This document shows positions 39,025 through 48,611 of a stretch of DNA of 64,000 nucleotides, in pieces (position 1 is the first letter of the stretch; every line of letters begins with the position of its first letter). This DNA is from Akkermansia muciniphila (GTDB lineage: Bacteria; Verrucomicrobiota; Verrucomicrobiia; Verrucomicrobiales; Akkermansiaceae): positions 1,674,001 through 1,738,000 of the forward strand of contig NZ_CP156688.1 of the NCBI RefSeq assembly GCF_040616545.1, read 5' to 3'. A program made the translations under genes and the position numbers. The notes under the pieces were generated by a model, which did no database searches, had not been told where the DNA came from, and saw only the letters and a program-made list of their open reading frames with translations.

Positions 39025-39043
39025 TAAGAAATTGTCACAAACG
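39025..39043. promoter_or_regulatory. pst-associated 19-nt element, copy 2
   Basis: TTAAGAAATTGTCACAAAC, 18 of 19 identical to the element upstream of pstS and on the same absolute strand. It lies about 72 bases before the pstB2 start. Confidence 0.5.
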
Positions 39044-39114
39044 CGTAGTAGCCATGGAGGGCCGGATTTGGGATACCATGCGGGTAACGGCGCAAGATGC
39101 GCTTTTGAACGAAG

Positions 39115-39897
39115 ATGACCCCACACCCAGCAGCAGCCGGACAGACCGCCGTAGAAGTGGATTCCCTGGATTTTTGTTATGGGAACAAGCAGTCTCTATT
39201 TCATGTCACCATGAGAATTCCAAGAAACCGGGTGACGGCGTTTATAGGCCCTTCCGGCTGCGGAAAGTCCACGCTGCTGCGCTGCATCAACCGGATGAAC
39301 GACCGTATTCCGGAGGCCCGCGTCACGGGCGGCTCCATCCGCATTGACGGGGTGGACGTGACTTCCCCCACGCTGGACCCCATTCATCTGCGCCGGGAAG
39401 TGGGCATGGTGTTCCAGAAGTCCAATCCCTTCCCGATGAGCATTTACGAGAACGTTTCCTACGGGTTGAAGCTGGCCGGGGTGAAAAACCGCGGACTTCT
39501 GGATGAGGCGGTGGAGGAAAGCCTGCGCTACGCCGCTTTATGGGATGAAGTGAAGGACCGCCTCCATGTCTCCGCCAACGGCCTTTCCGGCGGCCAGCAG
39601 CAGCGCCTGTGCATTGCCCGCTCCATTGCCGTGAAGCCGCGCATTCTGCTGATGGATGAACCCTGTTCCGCCCTGGACCCCATCGCCACGGTGCGGGTGG
39701 AGGAGCTGATGCACCGGCTCAAGGAGGAGTTCACCATCATTGTAGTCACCCATAACATGCAGCAGGCTACGCGCGTTTCAGACCTGACGGGATTTTTCAT
39801 GCTGGGCCGGCTGGTGGAATTTGATTCCACGGAGAAAGTTTTTTCCAATCCCTCCATGAAGGAAACGGAGGATTATATTACGGGAAGATTCACTTGA
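39115..39897 (+). CDS. pstB: Phosphate ABC transporter ATP-binding protein (copy 2)
   Basis: 260 residues with Walker [10 protein letters not shown], the Q-loop region [21 protein letters not shown], signature LSGGQQQR, Walker [14 protein letters not shown], and [10 protein letters not shown]. It is clearly paralogous to the PstB at 28487, sharing the NPFP-SIYEN and YITGRF segments. There is no second pstSCA set in the window, so it probably serves the same permease, perhaps under other conditions, or works with the adjacent phoU2. In the present orientation, transcripts from the truncated pilin-like half run toward it. Confidence 0.95.
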   Translation: MTPHPAAAGQTAVEVDSLDFCYGNKQSLFHVTMRIPRNRVTAFIGPSGCGKSTLLRCINRMNDRIPEARVTGGSIRIDGVDVTSPTLDPIHLRREVGMVFQKSNPFPMSIYENVSYGLKLAGVKNRGLLDEAVEESLRYAALWDEVKDRLHVSANGLSGGQQQRLCIARSIAVKPRILLMDEPCSALDPIATVRVEELMHRLKEEFTIIVVTHNMQQATRVSDLTGFFMLGRLVEFDSTEKVFSNPSMKETEDYITGRFT

Positions 39898-40082
39898 CAG
39901 AAAGTTGATTATGGTTTTATCAAAATTTACTTCCAGGGGCGGAGCGGGCCGTTTTTCCTCTTCCTCCGGCGTTGTCCGGAGGAAGTCTTCATCCGCCGCC
40001 AGCAAGGACAGCCGGCGCAGGCAGCATCTTTTTTATCATGCGGGCAGAACCGCTGCCCGCCAGCAAGCCAATATTCCGAATC

Positions 40083-40730
40083 ATGAATCACGACGCACAT
40101 GCCCTGAGGGAGTTTGACGCCGCCCTTTCCTCCCTGAATACGCATTTAATGCAGATGGCCTACAAGGCGCAGAGCGCCCTTGACCTGGCCGCCGCAGGAC
40201 TTTTGCAGCAGAATGAATCCGCCGCCAACCAGGCGATTGCCGATGACGAGGAGCTGGACGAGCTGGAAATGACGGTGGACCGGGAAGGACTGCACCTGCT
40301 GGCTTTTTACAGCCCGGTGGCCTCCGATCTCAAGGTGGTGCTGGCTTCCATACGCATGTCTTCCATGTATGAGCGCATTGGGGATGAGGCCGTCACGGTC
40401 GCCAAGAGGGCCAACAAGCTCAACAAGCGCCCCCGCATCCGGGAGACTGCCCAGGCGGACCCCGTGTACCGGGAGATGGCGGAGCGGTTCAGGGCTGTGA
40501 ACAAGGCCGTTTCCACCTGGAACGGGAAGGCTCTGGAGGAGCTGGCGCCAGCGTTGGAGACGCTGGCGGAGCATGCGGCGTCCCTTACCGGCATGTTTAC
40601 CCGTCTGCCGAAACGGTATCAGGACAATCTGGTGGCCGTGGCGGATCTGATTTTTGTGGGCCGTTCCATGGAACGCATGGCGGAAGGCCTGCAAAAAGTG
40701 GTGGCGGAAGCCCTGTATGCGGCGGTGTAG
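40083..40730 (+). CDS. phoU: PhoU-family phosphate signalling protein (copy 2)
   Basis: About 215 residues from the ATG at 40083, which gives the canonical start HALREFDAALSSLNTHLMQMAYKAQSAL. The first bundle has LLAFYSPVASDLKVVLASIRMSSMYERIGDEAVTVAKRA, the PhoU hallmark ending in a metal-binding E-R-I-G-D motif. The second has YQDNLVAVADLIFVGRSMERMAEGLQKV. It is closer to textbook PhoU than copy 1. It follows pstB2 by about 185 bases. Confidence 0.92.
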   Translation: MNHDAHALREFDAALSSLNTHLMQMAYKAQSALDLAAAGLLQQNESAANQAIADDEELDELEMTVDREGLHLLAFYSPVASDLKVVLASIRMSSMYERIGDEAVTVAKRANKLNKRPRIRETAQADPVYREMAERFRAVNKAVSTWNGKALEELAPALETLAEHAASLTGMFTRLPKRYQDNLVAVADLIFVGRSMERMAEGLQKVVAEALYAAV

Positions 40731-40767
40731 CGGTGCAGGGAACGTTCAGATGGCCCCTCCCTGCTTC

Positions 40768-41727
40768 CTACCTGACGGTCCAGGTGATATTGCGCGTGGC
40801 GGACTGGCCGGGGCGCAGGATGACGCTGGGAAAATGGGGCGTGTTGACGGCGTTGGGGAAGCCCTGGGCTTCCAGCGCGATTCCCTGGCGGGCCCGGGGC
40901 AGGTATTCCCCGGTATAAACCTGGAGGCCCGGCGCGTCCGTTGCCACCATCAGGCGGTGTCCGGATTCCGGGTCAAGAAGGATGGCGGCAATCTTGTCGC
41001 CGGGTTCGGAATCCAGCACGTAGTTGTGGTCCAGTCCGGCGGCTGTGTCCGGATGGGCGGCGGAATTGCGCTCGCCCAGCAGGGCTGCCTTCCGCAGGTC
41101 AAAGTCCGTACCTTCCACGGGCAGGATGCGCCCGTCCGGGATATTGGTTGAGTCCACCGGGGTGTAGGCGGATGCCCGCACCTCCAGCGTCATGGAGTCA
41201 ATGGTGGGCTTGCTGGAGAGGTTCCAGTAGGCGTGGTTGGTAAGATTGACGATGGTGGCCGCGTCCGCGTACGCTTCCAGGCGCAGGTGGAGGGTTTCCT
41301 CCACCACGGTGTAAGTGGCCACCACTTCCAGGTTGCCCGGGTAGTTTTCCTCCCCGTCTGCGGAGTGCAGGGTGAGCACCAGGGCGCTGCGCGTGGCTTC
41401 CTGAACCTGCCAGATTTTGCTGTCAAAGCCCTGGATGCCGCCGTGCAGGTGGTTGGGGCCGTTGTTGACGGCCACGGAGCGGGAGTCTCCGTCAATGGAG
41501 AACCTGCCTTTTGCGATGCGATTCGCGACACGGCCGCAAATCGCACCGCAATAACAGGTATCTTTCAACATGTCTTCAAAGTGCTTGGGCCCAACGATCA
41601 TATCCATGCCGTCCTTGACGACGGAGATGATGCGCCCTCCGTAGTTGCTGATGCGTACCGTCAACTTGTCGGAAGACAGTTCGAACAATTCTACTGGAGC
41701 GCCGCCGGGTAAGGTGCCGAAGATCAT
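40768..41727 (-). CDS. galM: Aldose 1-epimerase (galactose mutarotase)
   Basis: About 319 residues from the start at 41727; a start at 41796 would overlap the upstream gene. It interconverts alpha and beta anomers of aldoses such as galactose. Family motifs are NYGGRIISVVKDG, CGRVANRIAKGRF, NNGPNHLHGG (catalytic-region His), LTNHAYWNL (second His) and VYTGEYLPR. The catalytic Glu is expected in the GIALEAQGFPNAVN segment, which matches. No signal peptide is visible. Galactose release from mucin glycans fits the inferred gut setting. Confidence 0.95.
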   Translation of the reverse strand: MIFGTLPGGAPVELFELSSDKLTVRISNYGGRIISVVKDGMDMIVGPKHFEDMLKDTCYCGAICGRVANRIAKGRFSIDGDSRSVAVNNGPNHLHGGIQGFDSKIWQVQEATRSALVLTLHSADGEENYPGNLEVVATYTVVEETLHLRLEAYADAATIVNLTNHAYWNLSSKPTIDSMTLEVRASAYTPVDSTNIPDGRILPVEGTDFDLRKAALLGERNSAAHPDTAAGLDHNYVLDSEPGDKIAAILLDPESGHRLMVATDAPGLQVYTGEYLPRARQGIALEAQGFPNAVNTPHFPSVILRPGQSATRNITWTVR

Positions 41728-41761
41728 GCCGGTATGTAGCTGGTCAGGGAATGACGGCCAG

Positions 41762-42241
41762 TTAATAGGCCAGGACGCGGGAACCGTTGTTGCCAATGAT
41801 CACGCGTACGCGCTGCCCAACATAGATCGGGTTGTTCTTGCTGGCCACCTGGACGACCGTGTAGCTGCGGGTGCCGTTTCTCTTCTGGTCCAGGCGCACG
41901 GTGATGCGCTGGCCGGTCGTGTTGTTCACGGCCTTGTCAATCTGGTTGCCGGCAACGCCGCCCAGAATGGCGCCGCCCGCCGCGGTGGCGTACTTGGCGT
42001 TGCCGCCGCCGAACATGGCGCCGGTCAGGCCGCCTGCCACGGCGCCGATGCCGGTGCCGGCATTGGCGTTATTGGCCTGGATTTTGACGTTTTCCACGCT
42101 GGTGACCGTACCGGTGTAGGTTTCCTGGGCGCCGCCGATTTCGTTCATGTTGTAAGTATTCGGGGAACCGAAGTTGGTGCAGGCGGTCATGGACAGAGCG
42201 ATGGCTGCACAGCCGATGGTAAGAATGGAGGTTGTTTTCAT
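41762..42241 (-). CDS. Glycine-zipper outer-membrane lipoprotein (SlyB/Pcp-like)
   Basis: 159 residues. The lipoprotein signal has lipobox LSMTAC (Cys21). A glycine-zipper 2TM segment, GTGIGAVAGGLTGAMFGG...AAGGAILGGVAGNQID, spans about residues 62-105. A C-terminal part with beta strands follows (QRITVRLDQKRNGTRSYTVVQ, YVGQRVRVIIGN). Such lipoproteins are abundant outer-membrane proteins that help envelope integrity. galM lies immediately downstream. Confidence 0.9.
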   Translation of the reverse strand: MKTTSILTIGCAAIALSMTACTNFGSPNTYNMNEIGGAQETYTGTVTSVENVKIQANNANAGTGIGAVAGGLTGAMFGGGNAKYATAAGGAILGGVAGNQIDKAVNNTTGQRITVRLDQKRNGTRSYTVVQVASKNNPIYVGQRVRVIIGNNGSRVLAY

Positions 42242-42331
42242 GATGACAATTTATAAAATGGGTTGAAGGTTAAGATCAAGTAATTTCATGGTCAACGGGA
42301 TGGATGTTTTACTTCCTCCCGGTGGAGAAAA

Positions 42332-42357
42332 CCCTTGCCGAAAGGTTCCGGCAAGGG
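42332..42357 (-). terminator. Terminator of the Cys-rich small protein gene
   Basis: CCCTTGCCG/CGGCAAGGG (42332-42340 with 42349-42357), followed by TTTT on the minus strand. Confidence 0.8.
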
Positions 42358-42387
42358 CTGGTGTTCATTGTAATGGTTTCCGTGGGG

Positions 42388-42630
42388 TTAGGCCTTGGGA
42401 GCTTCTTCCTTTTTGGGGCAGTCGCAGGGCTTTTCACCCTTGCTGCAGGGCTTGTCGCACTTTTTGCCGCACTTGCCTTCCTTATTGCATTTCTTGTCGC
42501 ACTTTTTGTCTTTCTTGCAGCACTTCTGGGCGGCGGGGGCGGAGGAGTCGGACGGGGCGGCGGCTTCCTGGGCATAGCCGTTGACACTGAAGGCGAAAGC
42601 AAAGGCTGCTACAGCGAGGATCTTTTTCAT
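42388..42630 (-). CDS. Small secreted Cys/Lys-rich protein
   Basis: 80 residues with signal peptide MKKILAVAAFAFAFSVNGYAQ. The mature part is Ala/Ser-rich and then has nine Cys within ~40 residues in a KKC-spaced pattern (KCCKKDKKCDKKCNKEGKC and on). The spacing suggests metal binding in the periplasm, though disulfide packing is equally possible. It has its own terminator and looks like a single-gene unit. No family was recognised. Confidence 0.75.
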   Translation of the reverse strand: MKKILAVAAFAFAFSVNGYAQEAAAPSDSSAPAAQKCCKKDKKCDKKCNKEGKCGKKCDKPCSKGEKPCDCPKKEEAPKA

Positions 42631-42866
42631 GTTATTGATGTATGAGGTTGGTGGTGTTGATAGGGAACGGCATATGAACTGCCGTTCTACGACTGATAGA
42701 GTAACAGAGTTTAAGATTTGTTCAAAAAAATGTGTAGTCATCATGTTTTTTTGAGGAAGGTTTTTGGTTCAATTGCGTTTTTGGAACCGGAGTAAGTCTG
42801 ACAGTGCCGCGGCGCGTACGGAGCGGCGGCTTGCATGGCCTCCCTTCTTGAGGCACGGTAAGTAAC

Positions 42867-45386
42867 ATGAGTTCAGCCAAGGAACCTGTGATGCGCCGTT
42901 TTGGAAACGGTTTGACGGTTTTGATCAAGGAGGACAAGTCCCATCCCGTAGTGTCCCTCCAGTACTGGGTGGGCACGGGCTCCATGAATGAGGGGCATTG
43001 GCAGGGAAGCGGCCTTTCCCATTTACTGGAACACCTGGTATTCAAGGGAACGGAGAATTACTCCGGCCCGGACCTGGCCCGCAAGGTGCAGGAGCGCGGG
43101 GGCCACTGGAATGCGTATACCAGCGTGAACCGCACTGTTTATTATATAGACGGCCCGGCGGAGTCCTGGCAGATTTTCCTGAATCTCCTGACGGAGCTGG
43201 TGTTTTCCCCCACGTTCCCGGAAGAAGATATGGAACGGGAGAAGGAAGTGGTGCGCCGGGAGATGGCCATGTATGCGGATGATCCGGATTCCGTGGCCTA
43301 CCAGCTTCTGATGCAGACGCTGTACCTGAAGCACCCGCGCCGCTGGCCCGTGCTGGGGGAACCGGCTTCCTTTGACGCGCTGACGCGCCAGGACGTGCTG
43401 GATTACCATGGCAGCCGCTATGTTCCGAACAACGTGGTGCTTTCCATCGCCGGGGATGTGGACGCCGCGGAGATTCTTTCCCACTTGGAACTGCTGGTGG
43501 AGGATTTGAAGTCCCGCCCGCTGAACCGGGAGCTTATTCCCCATGAACCGCACCAGTTCGGCTCCCGCAGGGTGCGGAAGGAATTTGCCGTGCCTTACTC
43601 CAAGCTGAACCTTGCGTGGCGGCTGCCCTGTTCCGGCCATCCGGATACGCCGGCTCTTTCCGCCCTGGCCAGTATTCTGGGCGGAGGGCGTTCCGCGCGT
43701 TTTTATGAAAAATTCCATGACCGGCTGGGCCTGGTGTATAGCATTGAGGTGCATTCCAACCAGTCCGAGTCTGACGAAGGGGCGTTCACCATCAGCATTG
43801 ACGTGGACCGGGCCCAGCGCGATAAGGTGCGGGACCTGGTGCTCCAGGAGCTCCGGGATCTGGCGCAGGAGGATTTTACGGAGGACCTGAAGAGGGTCTG
43901 CAAGCAGACGCGGGTCAGCCGCCTGCGCCGCAGGAGTTCCGCTGCCGGGGTAGCCTCGGAAATGGGGGCTGACTGGTTCGGCGCGCGCAATTTGAACCTG
44001 TCTTCCGAATGGCAGGAGGCCATTGAACGGGTGACGACGGAAGACCTGCGCCGCGTGTGTTCCACCTGGCTGTCCTCCCCGAATGTGACGGAGGTCAGCC
44101 TGGACCCCCTGGGCAGCAATGCCGAGGATGGAGACGGCTCCGCCGCCGGGGCGGAAACGGCCCTGAGCGAGCACGTGCTGGGCAACGGCATGAAGGTAGT
44201 GATCCGTGAAGACCACCGCCTCCCGCTGGCCTATGCCTGCCTAGCCTTCAAGGCCGGCTGCCGTGCGGAGAATGAACGGGACGCCGGAGTGACGGATTTG
44301 ATGTCCGAGTGTCTGCTGAAAGGCACCGCCACGCGTTCCGCGGCGGACATCGCCCGTTTTCTGGAAGACATAGGAGGGGCCATCAATACTTCCACCGGCA
44401 ATAATTCCCTGAGCGTGGGCTGCCAGATTCTGGCGGAAGACCTGGACGCCGGTCTGGAACTGATGGCGGATGTGGTGATGAACCCCTCTTTCCCGGAAGA
44501 CGCCTTCCTGCGGGAAAAGGAATCTTTTGTGGCGGATGCGGAGGAGGATATGGAAGACCCTCTTTCCGTGGCCTTCAGGCAGGAGCGTAAGGTGGCCTAT
44601 GGGCCCGTATCCTACGGGAATTCCCCGTCCGGCACGCCGGAGAGCCTTTCTTCATTAACGGTCCAGGACGTGAAGAGCCAGTATGAACGCATCATTTGCG
44701 CTTCCAATGCCGTGATCTGCATTTCCGGAGACGTCAGAAAGGAAGAGGTTCTCTCTCTTCTGGAAAAGCGTCTGGGGGGAATGCGGAAGGGAACGCCTCC
44801 TGTTCTTACTCCCACCCCCGCGCTGCAAGCCGGACGGGAAGTGGCCGTTCTGGACAAGCAGCAGGCCGTTCTGGTGGTGGGATTGCCCGGTGTGGACGTA
44901 GCTTCTCCGGAAATGGCCCAGGCGCTGGTTTTCCAGGCCTGGTGTAGCGACATGGCCGGGCCCGTGTTCACCAGCATCCGGGAGGAGGCCGGGCTGGCCT
45001 ATTATGCCAGTTCCAGCCTGTTCATCGGCATGGATGCCGGGGGCATCTGCTTCTACCTGGGGACCTCCCCGGAGCAATTGGAGGAAGCCGGAGAGCGCCT
45101 GGAAAAAACGCTGGAAATGATTCATGAACGCGGCATGACGGAAGAGGAGCTGGAGCGTACCAAGGCCTCCGCCCTGTCTTCCCGCCTGCTGGCCATGCAG
45201 TCCAACGGAGCCCTGTGCCAGATGCTGGTGCTGGATATCCTGTTCGGGCTGCCCCTGGATGCGTTTGAACGGCAGACGGACGCCATCAGGGGCATGACGC
45301 TGGACCAGGTGAACGCCTTTATCAAGAAGGTGCTGGACCCCGCGCAGCCCCGGTCCGTGTCCATCGTCCGTCCGCCGCTTCCCTGA
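42867..45386 (+). CDS. Zinc metallopeptidase, family M16 (two-domain)
   Basis: 839 residues containing two M16 (insulinase/pitrilysin-like) repeats. The first repeat has the inverted zinc motif HLLEH (His52, Glu55, His56) and the distal EKEVVRREMAMYADDP segment that supplies the third ligand. The second repeat (from about residue 430) keeps the fold but has SECLLKG in place of the motif, so it is structural. Single-chain active/inactive pairs form a clamshell around peptide substrates. No signal peptide is evident, suggesting a cytoplasmic peptidase. Confidence 0.95.
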   Translation: MSSAKEPVMRRFGNGLTVLIKEDKSHPVVSLQYWVGTGSMNEGHWQGSGLSHLLEHLVFKGTENYSGPDLARKVQERGGHWNAYTSVNRTVYYIDGPAESWQIFLNLLTELVFSPTFPEEDMEREKEVVRREMAMYADDPDSVAYQLLMQTLYLKHPRRWPVLGEPASFDALTRQDVLDYHGSRYVPNNVVLSIAGDVDAAEILSHLELLVEDLKSRPLNRELIPHEPHQFGSRRVRKEFAVPYSKLNLAWRLPCSGHPDTPALSALASILGGGRSARFYEKFHDRLGLVYSIEVHSNQSESDEGAFTISIDVDRAQRDKVRDLVLQELRDLAQEDFTEDLKRVCKQTRVSRLRRRSSAAGVASEMGADWFGARNLNLSSEWQEAIERVTTEDLRRVCSTWLSSPNVTEVSLDPLGSNAEDGDGSAAGAETALSEHVLGNGMKVVIREDHRLPLAYACLAFKAGCRAENERDAGVTDLMSECLLKGTATRSAADIARFLEDIGGAINTSTGNNSLSVGCQILAEDLDAGLELMADVVMNPSFPEDAFLREKESFVADAEEDMEDPLSVAFRQERKVAYGPVSYGNSPSGTPESLSSLTVQDVKSQYERIICASNAVICISGDVRKEEVLSLLEKRLGGMRKGTPPVLTPTPALQAGREVAVLDKQQAVLVVGLPGVDVASPEMAQALVFQAWCSDMAGPVFTSIREEAGLAYYASSSLFIGMDAGGICFYLGTSPEQLEEAGERLEKTLEMIHERGMTEEELERTKASALSSRLLAMQSNGALCQMLVLDILFGLPLDAFERQTDAIRGMTLDQVNAFIKKVLDPAQPRSVSIVRPPLP

Positions 45387-45731
45387 GGAAGCGCGCGGGG
45401 CGGTGGTTTCCGCCCCGTCTGCCGGAGTTTGTCGCGCAGGCAGATGAATTCCGCCGGAGTTTGTTCCTGTACTGTACCGCGCACATGGGCATAGACACCC
45501 GGCTGGGAGTGAAGGTTTCCCGGCCCTTGCAAAGTACGGCGGTGAAAGGAAGGAAATCTCCTGTGTGTTCCGTATGATCATGAAGGCGAAAGGAGGGAGC
45601 CTTCCTCTCCAGGCTGGATGTCTAGCGTTGTTACCTGCTTTTCCGGCGGGGAATTCCGTGCTGTACGCGGACGCAAAAAAGCCGTTCCCTTTTTGAGGAA
45701 CGGCTTGGTAAAAATGGAGCGTATTTTTTTC
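45387..45731. other. Intergenic region between convergent genes
   Basis: It contains a GC-rich hairpin just after the M16 gene (45396-45403 with 45410-45417) and the bactofilin terminator (45675-45706). Nothing else was recognised. Confidence 0.5.
45675..45706 (-). terminator. Terminator of the bactofilin gene
   Basis: A 10-bp stem, AAGCCGTTCC/GGAACGGCTT (45679-45688 with 45697-45706), leads into T residues on the minus strand. Confidence 0.85.
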
Positions 45732-46052
45732 TTAACCGATTTCCGTGCGGCCCAGCAGGTGGGCGCCTTCTTCCATGGCGAGGCTGCGGGTTTTCATGTC
45801 TCCCACGACGCGGGCCTGCTGCTTGAGCTCGCAGCGGTCAGAGGTGACCTTGCCTTCCACGTTGCCGTAAATGCGCACGTCTCCGGCGGTGATGTCACCC
45901 TTGATCTGGGCGGTTTCTCCGATGGTGACCTTTCCCTTGTCGGAAATGATTTCACCTTCAATCTTGCCGTCGATGTGCATGTCGTTCTGGAAACGGATGG
46001 TTCCCTTGATTTCAATGCCGGAGGCGAGGAAGTTTGTTACGTTGTCTGTCAT
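45732..46052 (-). CDS. Bactofilin (polymer-forming cytoskeletal protein)
   Basis: 106 residues, almost entirely the bactofilin right-handed beta-helix: GIEIKGTIRFQNDMHIDGKIEGEIISDKGKVTIGETAQIKGDITAGDVRIYGNVEGKV and on. Bactofilins polymerise without nucleotide and locate cell-wall or polysaccharide machinery. The short N-terminus lacks an extended membrane-binding segment. It is 34 bases downstream of frr and may share its transcript. Confidence 0.93.
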   Translation of the reverse strand: MTDNVTNFLASGIEIKGTIRFQNDMHIDGKIEGEIISDKGKVTIGETAQIKGDITAGDVRIYGNVEGKVTSDRCELKQQARVVGDMKTRSLAMEEGAHLLGRTEIG

Positions 46053-46086
46053 TGTCGTAAAATGGTTGGGGATGGAGGGTTCTGGC

Positions 46087-46653
46087 TTAGATGGTCATGA
46101 TGTCCTTTTCCTTGGCGGCCACCAGTTCATCAATCTCCTTGACGTATTTGTCCGTGAGCTTCTGGATCTGCGTTTCCAGGTCGCGCTGGCCGTCTTCCGT
46201 GACAAGGTTGTCCGCCTTGAGCTTTTTGGCGGAGTCAATGGCTGCCTTGCGGACGCCGCGGACGCGGACGCGGGCTTCTTCCGCCTGGGATTTTACCAGC
46301 TTCACCAGGTCCTTGCGGCGTTCTTCCGTGAGGGCGGGAATGGGCAGGCGGATGGAGCGGCCTTCCACAAGCGGGTTGAGGTTCAGCTTGCTTTCATTGA
46401 TGGCGCGGCCGATGTCATGAACGGTGCTGGGGTCAAACGGCTGGATGAGGATCAGGCGCGGTTCAGGGGTGCTGATTACGGCCAGGCCCTTCAGCTTCAT
46501 GACGGAGCCGTAGCTGGAGACGTGCACGTCCAGGTTTTCCACGAGGCCGGGGGAGGCTTTTCCCGTGCGTACGCCGGAGAATTCCTGTTTGGCGAAGTCC
46601 ACGGCCTTGAGCATGGATTCCTCCGTTTCCAATAATAGTGTTTCTGCGTCCAT
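46087..46653 (-). CDS. frr: Ribosome recycling factor
   Basis: 188 residues. Typical RRF features are the start AETLLLETEESMLKAVDFAKQEFSGVRTGKASPGLVENL, then GRSIRLPIPALTEERRKDLVKLVKSQAEEARVRVRGVRK and the C-terminal helical arm. With EF-G it splits the post-termination ribosome. It lies directly after pyrH, an arrangement conserved across bacteria. Confidence 0.98.
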   Translation of the reverse strand: MDAETLLLETEESMLKAVDFAKQEFSGVRTGKASPGLVENLDVHVSSYGSVMKLKGLAVISTPEPRLILIQPFDPSTVHDIGRAINESKLNLNPLVEGRSIRLPIPALTEERRKDLVKLVKSQAEEARVRVRGVRKAAIDSAKKLKADNLVTEDGQRDLETQIQKLTDKYVKEIDELVAAKEKDIMTI

Positions 46654-46706
46654 GATGATGGTGGGTGCTAAGTGTTTTTGTAGGTTGGAAAAGGGTTTGC
46701 GGGCGT

Positions 46707-47432
46707 TTAGCTGATGGTGGTGCCGATGGGCTCCCCGAGCAGGGCGCGCGTGATGTTGCCCGGCTCGTGCATATCGAATACGATGATGGGCTTCTTGTTG
46801 TCCATACACAGGGTGAATGCGGTGGAGTCCATCACCTTGAGCTGGCGTTCCAGGCATTCCTGGTAGGAGATGGTGTCAAAGCGCTTGGCGCCGGAAACTT
46901 TCTTGGGGTCCGCATCGTACACGCCGTCCACGGAGGTGGCCTTCATCACCACTTCCGCGTTGATCTCGCTGGCGCGCAGGGCCGCCGTGGTGTCCGTGGA
47001 AAAGAACGGATTGCCCGTGCCCGCGGCAAAGATGACGATTTTATTATTGTCCAGGTAGGAACGGGCCGTCAGGCGGATGAAGGGTTCCGCTACGTTTTTC
47101 ATTTCAATGGCGGACTGGACCACGCAGGGGGCTCCCGCGCGTTCCAGCGCGCTCTGGAGGGCCAGGGCGTTCATCACCGTGGCGAGCATGCCGACGTAAT
47201 CCGCCGTGGCGCGGTCCATGCCGCGCACGCTGGCTTTCGCCCCGCGCCAGAAGTTGCCGCCGCCCACGACGAGGCCGAGCTGCACGCCTGCGCGGTGAGC
47301 CTGGGCGATTTCTTCAGCAATGCGGGCGACGATTTCCGGGGAAATATTGTCCATGCTGCCGGGGCTGCGCAGGGCTTCTCCGCTGAGTTTCAGGAGGATT
47401 CTTTGATAGACGGGTGCGGATGTGTCAGACAT
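46707..47432 (-). CDS. pyrH: UMP kinase
   Basis: About 241 residues from the ATG at 47432. It phosphorylates UMP to UDP. Amino-acid-kinase motifs are visible: [60 protein letters not shown] and [15 protein letters not shown]. The pyrH-frr order is standard. Confidence 0.98.
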   Translation of the reverse strand: MSDTSAPVYQRILLKLSGEALRSPGSMDNISPEIVARIAEEIAQAHRAGVQLGLVVGGGNFWRGAKASVRGMDRATADYVGMLATVMNALALQSALERAGAPCVVQSAIEMKNVAEPFIRLTARSYLDNNKIVIFAAGTGNPFFSTDTTAALRASEINAEVVMKATSVDGVYDADPKKVSGAKRFDTISYQECLERQLKVMDSTAFTLCMDNKKPIIVFDMHEPGNITRALLGEPIGTTIS

Positions 47433-47497
47433 AGTGCGGATTTTACGCAGACAAGATTGAAATTTCACGCGGCAAAAAGAAAGCAAAAAGAGAGCCC

Positions 47498-48406
47498 CTA
47501 CTGATTTTTCTCCGGCGTACCGGAGATTTCCACCTTGATGGGGGTTCTGCTCTCCAGGCTGCGGGTGGGGAAGGGGAAGGAAATTCCCTCTGCCGCAAAG
47601 CGGTGCTTGATGTCATGGGCAAGCGTTTTCTGGCAGTCCAGGAAGTTGTCCTTCAGGCACCAGGCGCCTATCTTGAACCCCAGGGAGGAGTCCTGGAATC
47701 CCGTGAACATGATGACGGGCGCCGGATCGTCCAGACAGAGCCTGTTTTGTTTGACCACTTCCCCAAGCACGGCCACCACGTGCTCAATATCGCAATTGTA
47801 GTCCACCCCCAGGTCCAGGTCACAGCGGCGTGTGGAGAAGCGGGTGATGTTGCTCACCGGGTTTTTAATGATCATTTCATTGGGGATGCGGACCATGGTG
47901 TTGTTCGCCAGCCGGAGCTGGACGGACATGAGGTTGATGGAGTCCACATTGCCGGTGATGCCCCCCACTTCAATCATGTCCCCCAGGTTGATCTGCTTTT
48001 CCCCTACCAGGAAGAGGCCGCTGATGATGTTGGACAGGGAGGTCTGGGAGGCGAAGCCCACCGCCACGCCGATGATGCTGGCCGCGCCCAGCAGGGTAAG
48101 GATGTCAAAGCCCATCAGGGCGAAGGCTTCCACACCGATGATGATGTACCCCGCGTTTTTAACGATTTTTACCGTCAGGCGGGATGCCTGCGGCGACATT
48201 TTCAGGCTGGTTATTTTCCGGAGCACCTGGCAGAGGAGCTTCAGAAGAATCCAGCTTACTACCAGCCAGATGACCACGTGAAGGATTTTAGCGCCCACGG
48301 ACTGCACCATTTCCAGCTTGAGCCAGTCCGGCATGTTCAGAAAATCCATGGTTCTTGTCCAGATATCTTCCCTGGAGGCTGCGGCTGCCATGAAATCCAT
48401 ATTCAT
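47498..48406 (-). CDS. MscS-family mechanosensitive channel
   Basis: 302 residues with three predicted transmembrane segments, including [19 protein letters not shown]. The pore helix region [38 protein letters not shown] is followed by the beta domain ([34 protein letters not shown]). It opens under membrane tension to release solutes in hypo-osmotic shock. It lies 65 bases upstream of pyrH on the same strand. Confidence 0.95.
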   Translation of the reverse strand: MNMDFMAAAASREDIWTRTMDFLNMPDWLKLEMVQSVGAKILHVVIWLVVSWILLKLLCQVLRKITSLKMSPQASRLTVKIVKNAGYIIIGVEAFALMGFDILTLLGAASIIGVAVGFASQTSLSNIISGLFLVGEKQINLGDMIEVGGITGNVDSINLMSVQLRLANNTMVRIPNEMIIKNPVSNITRFSTRRCDLDLGVDYNCDIEHVVAVLGEVVKQNRLCLDDPAPVIMFTGFQDSSLGFKIGAWCLKDNFLDCQKTLAHDIKHRFAAEGISFPFPTRSLESRTPIKVEISGTPEKNQ

Positions 48407-48611
48407 GCCAAGGATGTAGCAAACACCCCTGTACGGCTCAAGGGGCGTGCGCGTATTCCTCCGGATTTATGACAGTTCCGGCCATTTGGCGGAGGGAGAA
48501 GCGCTGCCGTTTTCGCGTGATGCCGTGCAGCGTTTTTTACCGTCACATTGCCGTGAGAGACAAATGCCGCTGGTTAAAACGCTTCCAGAGAGAATAGATT
48601 GCTGAACAGCC

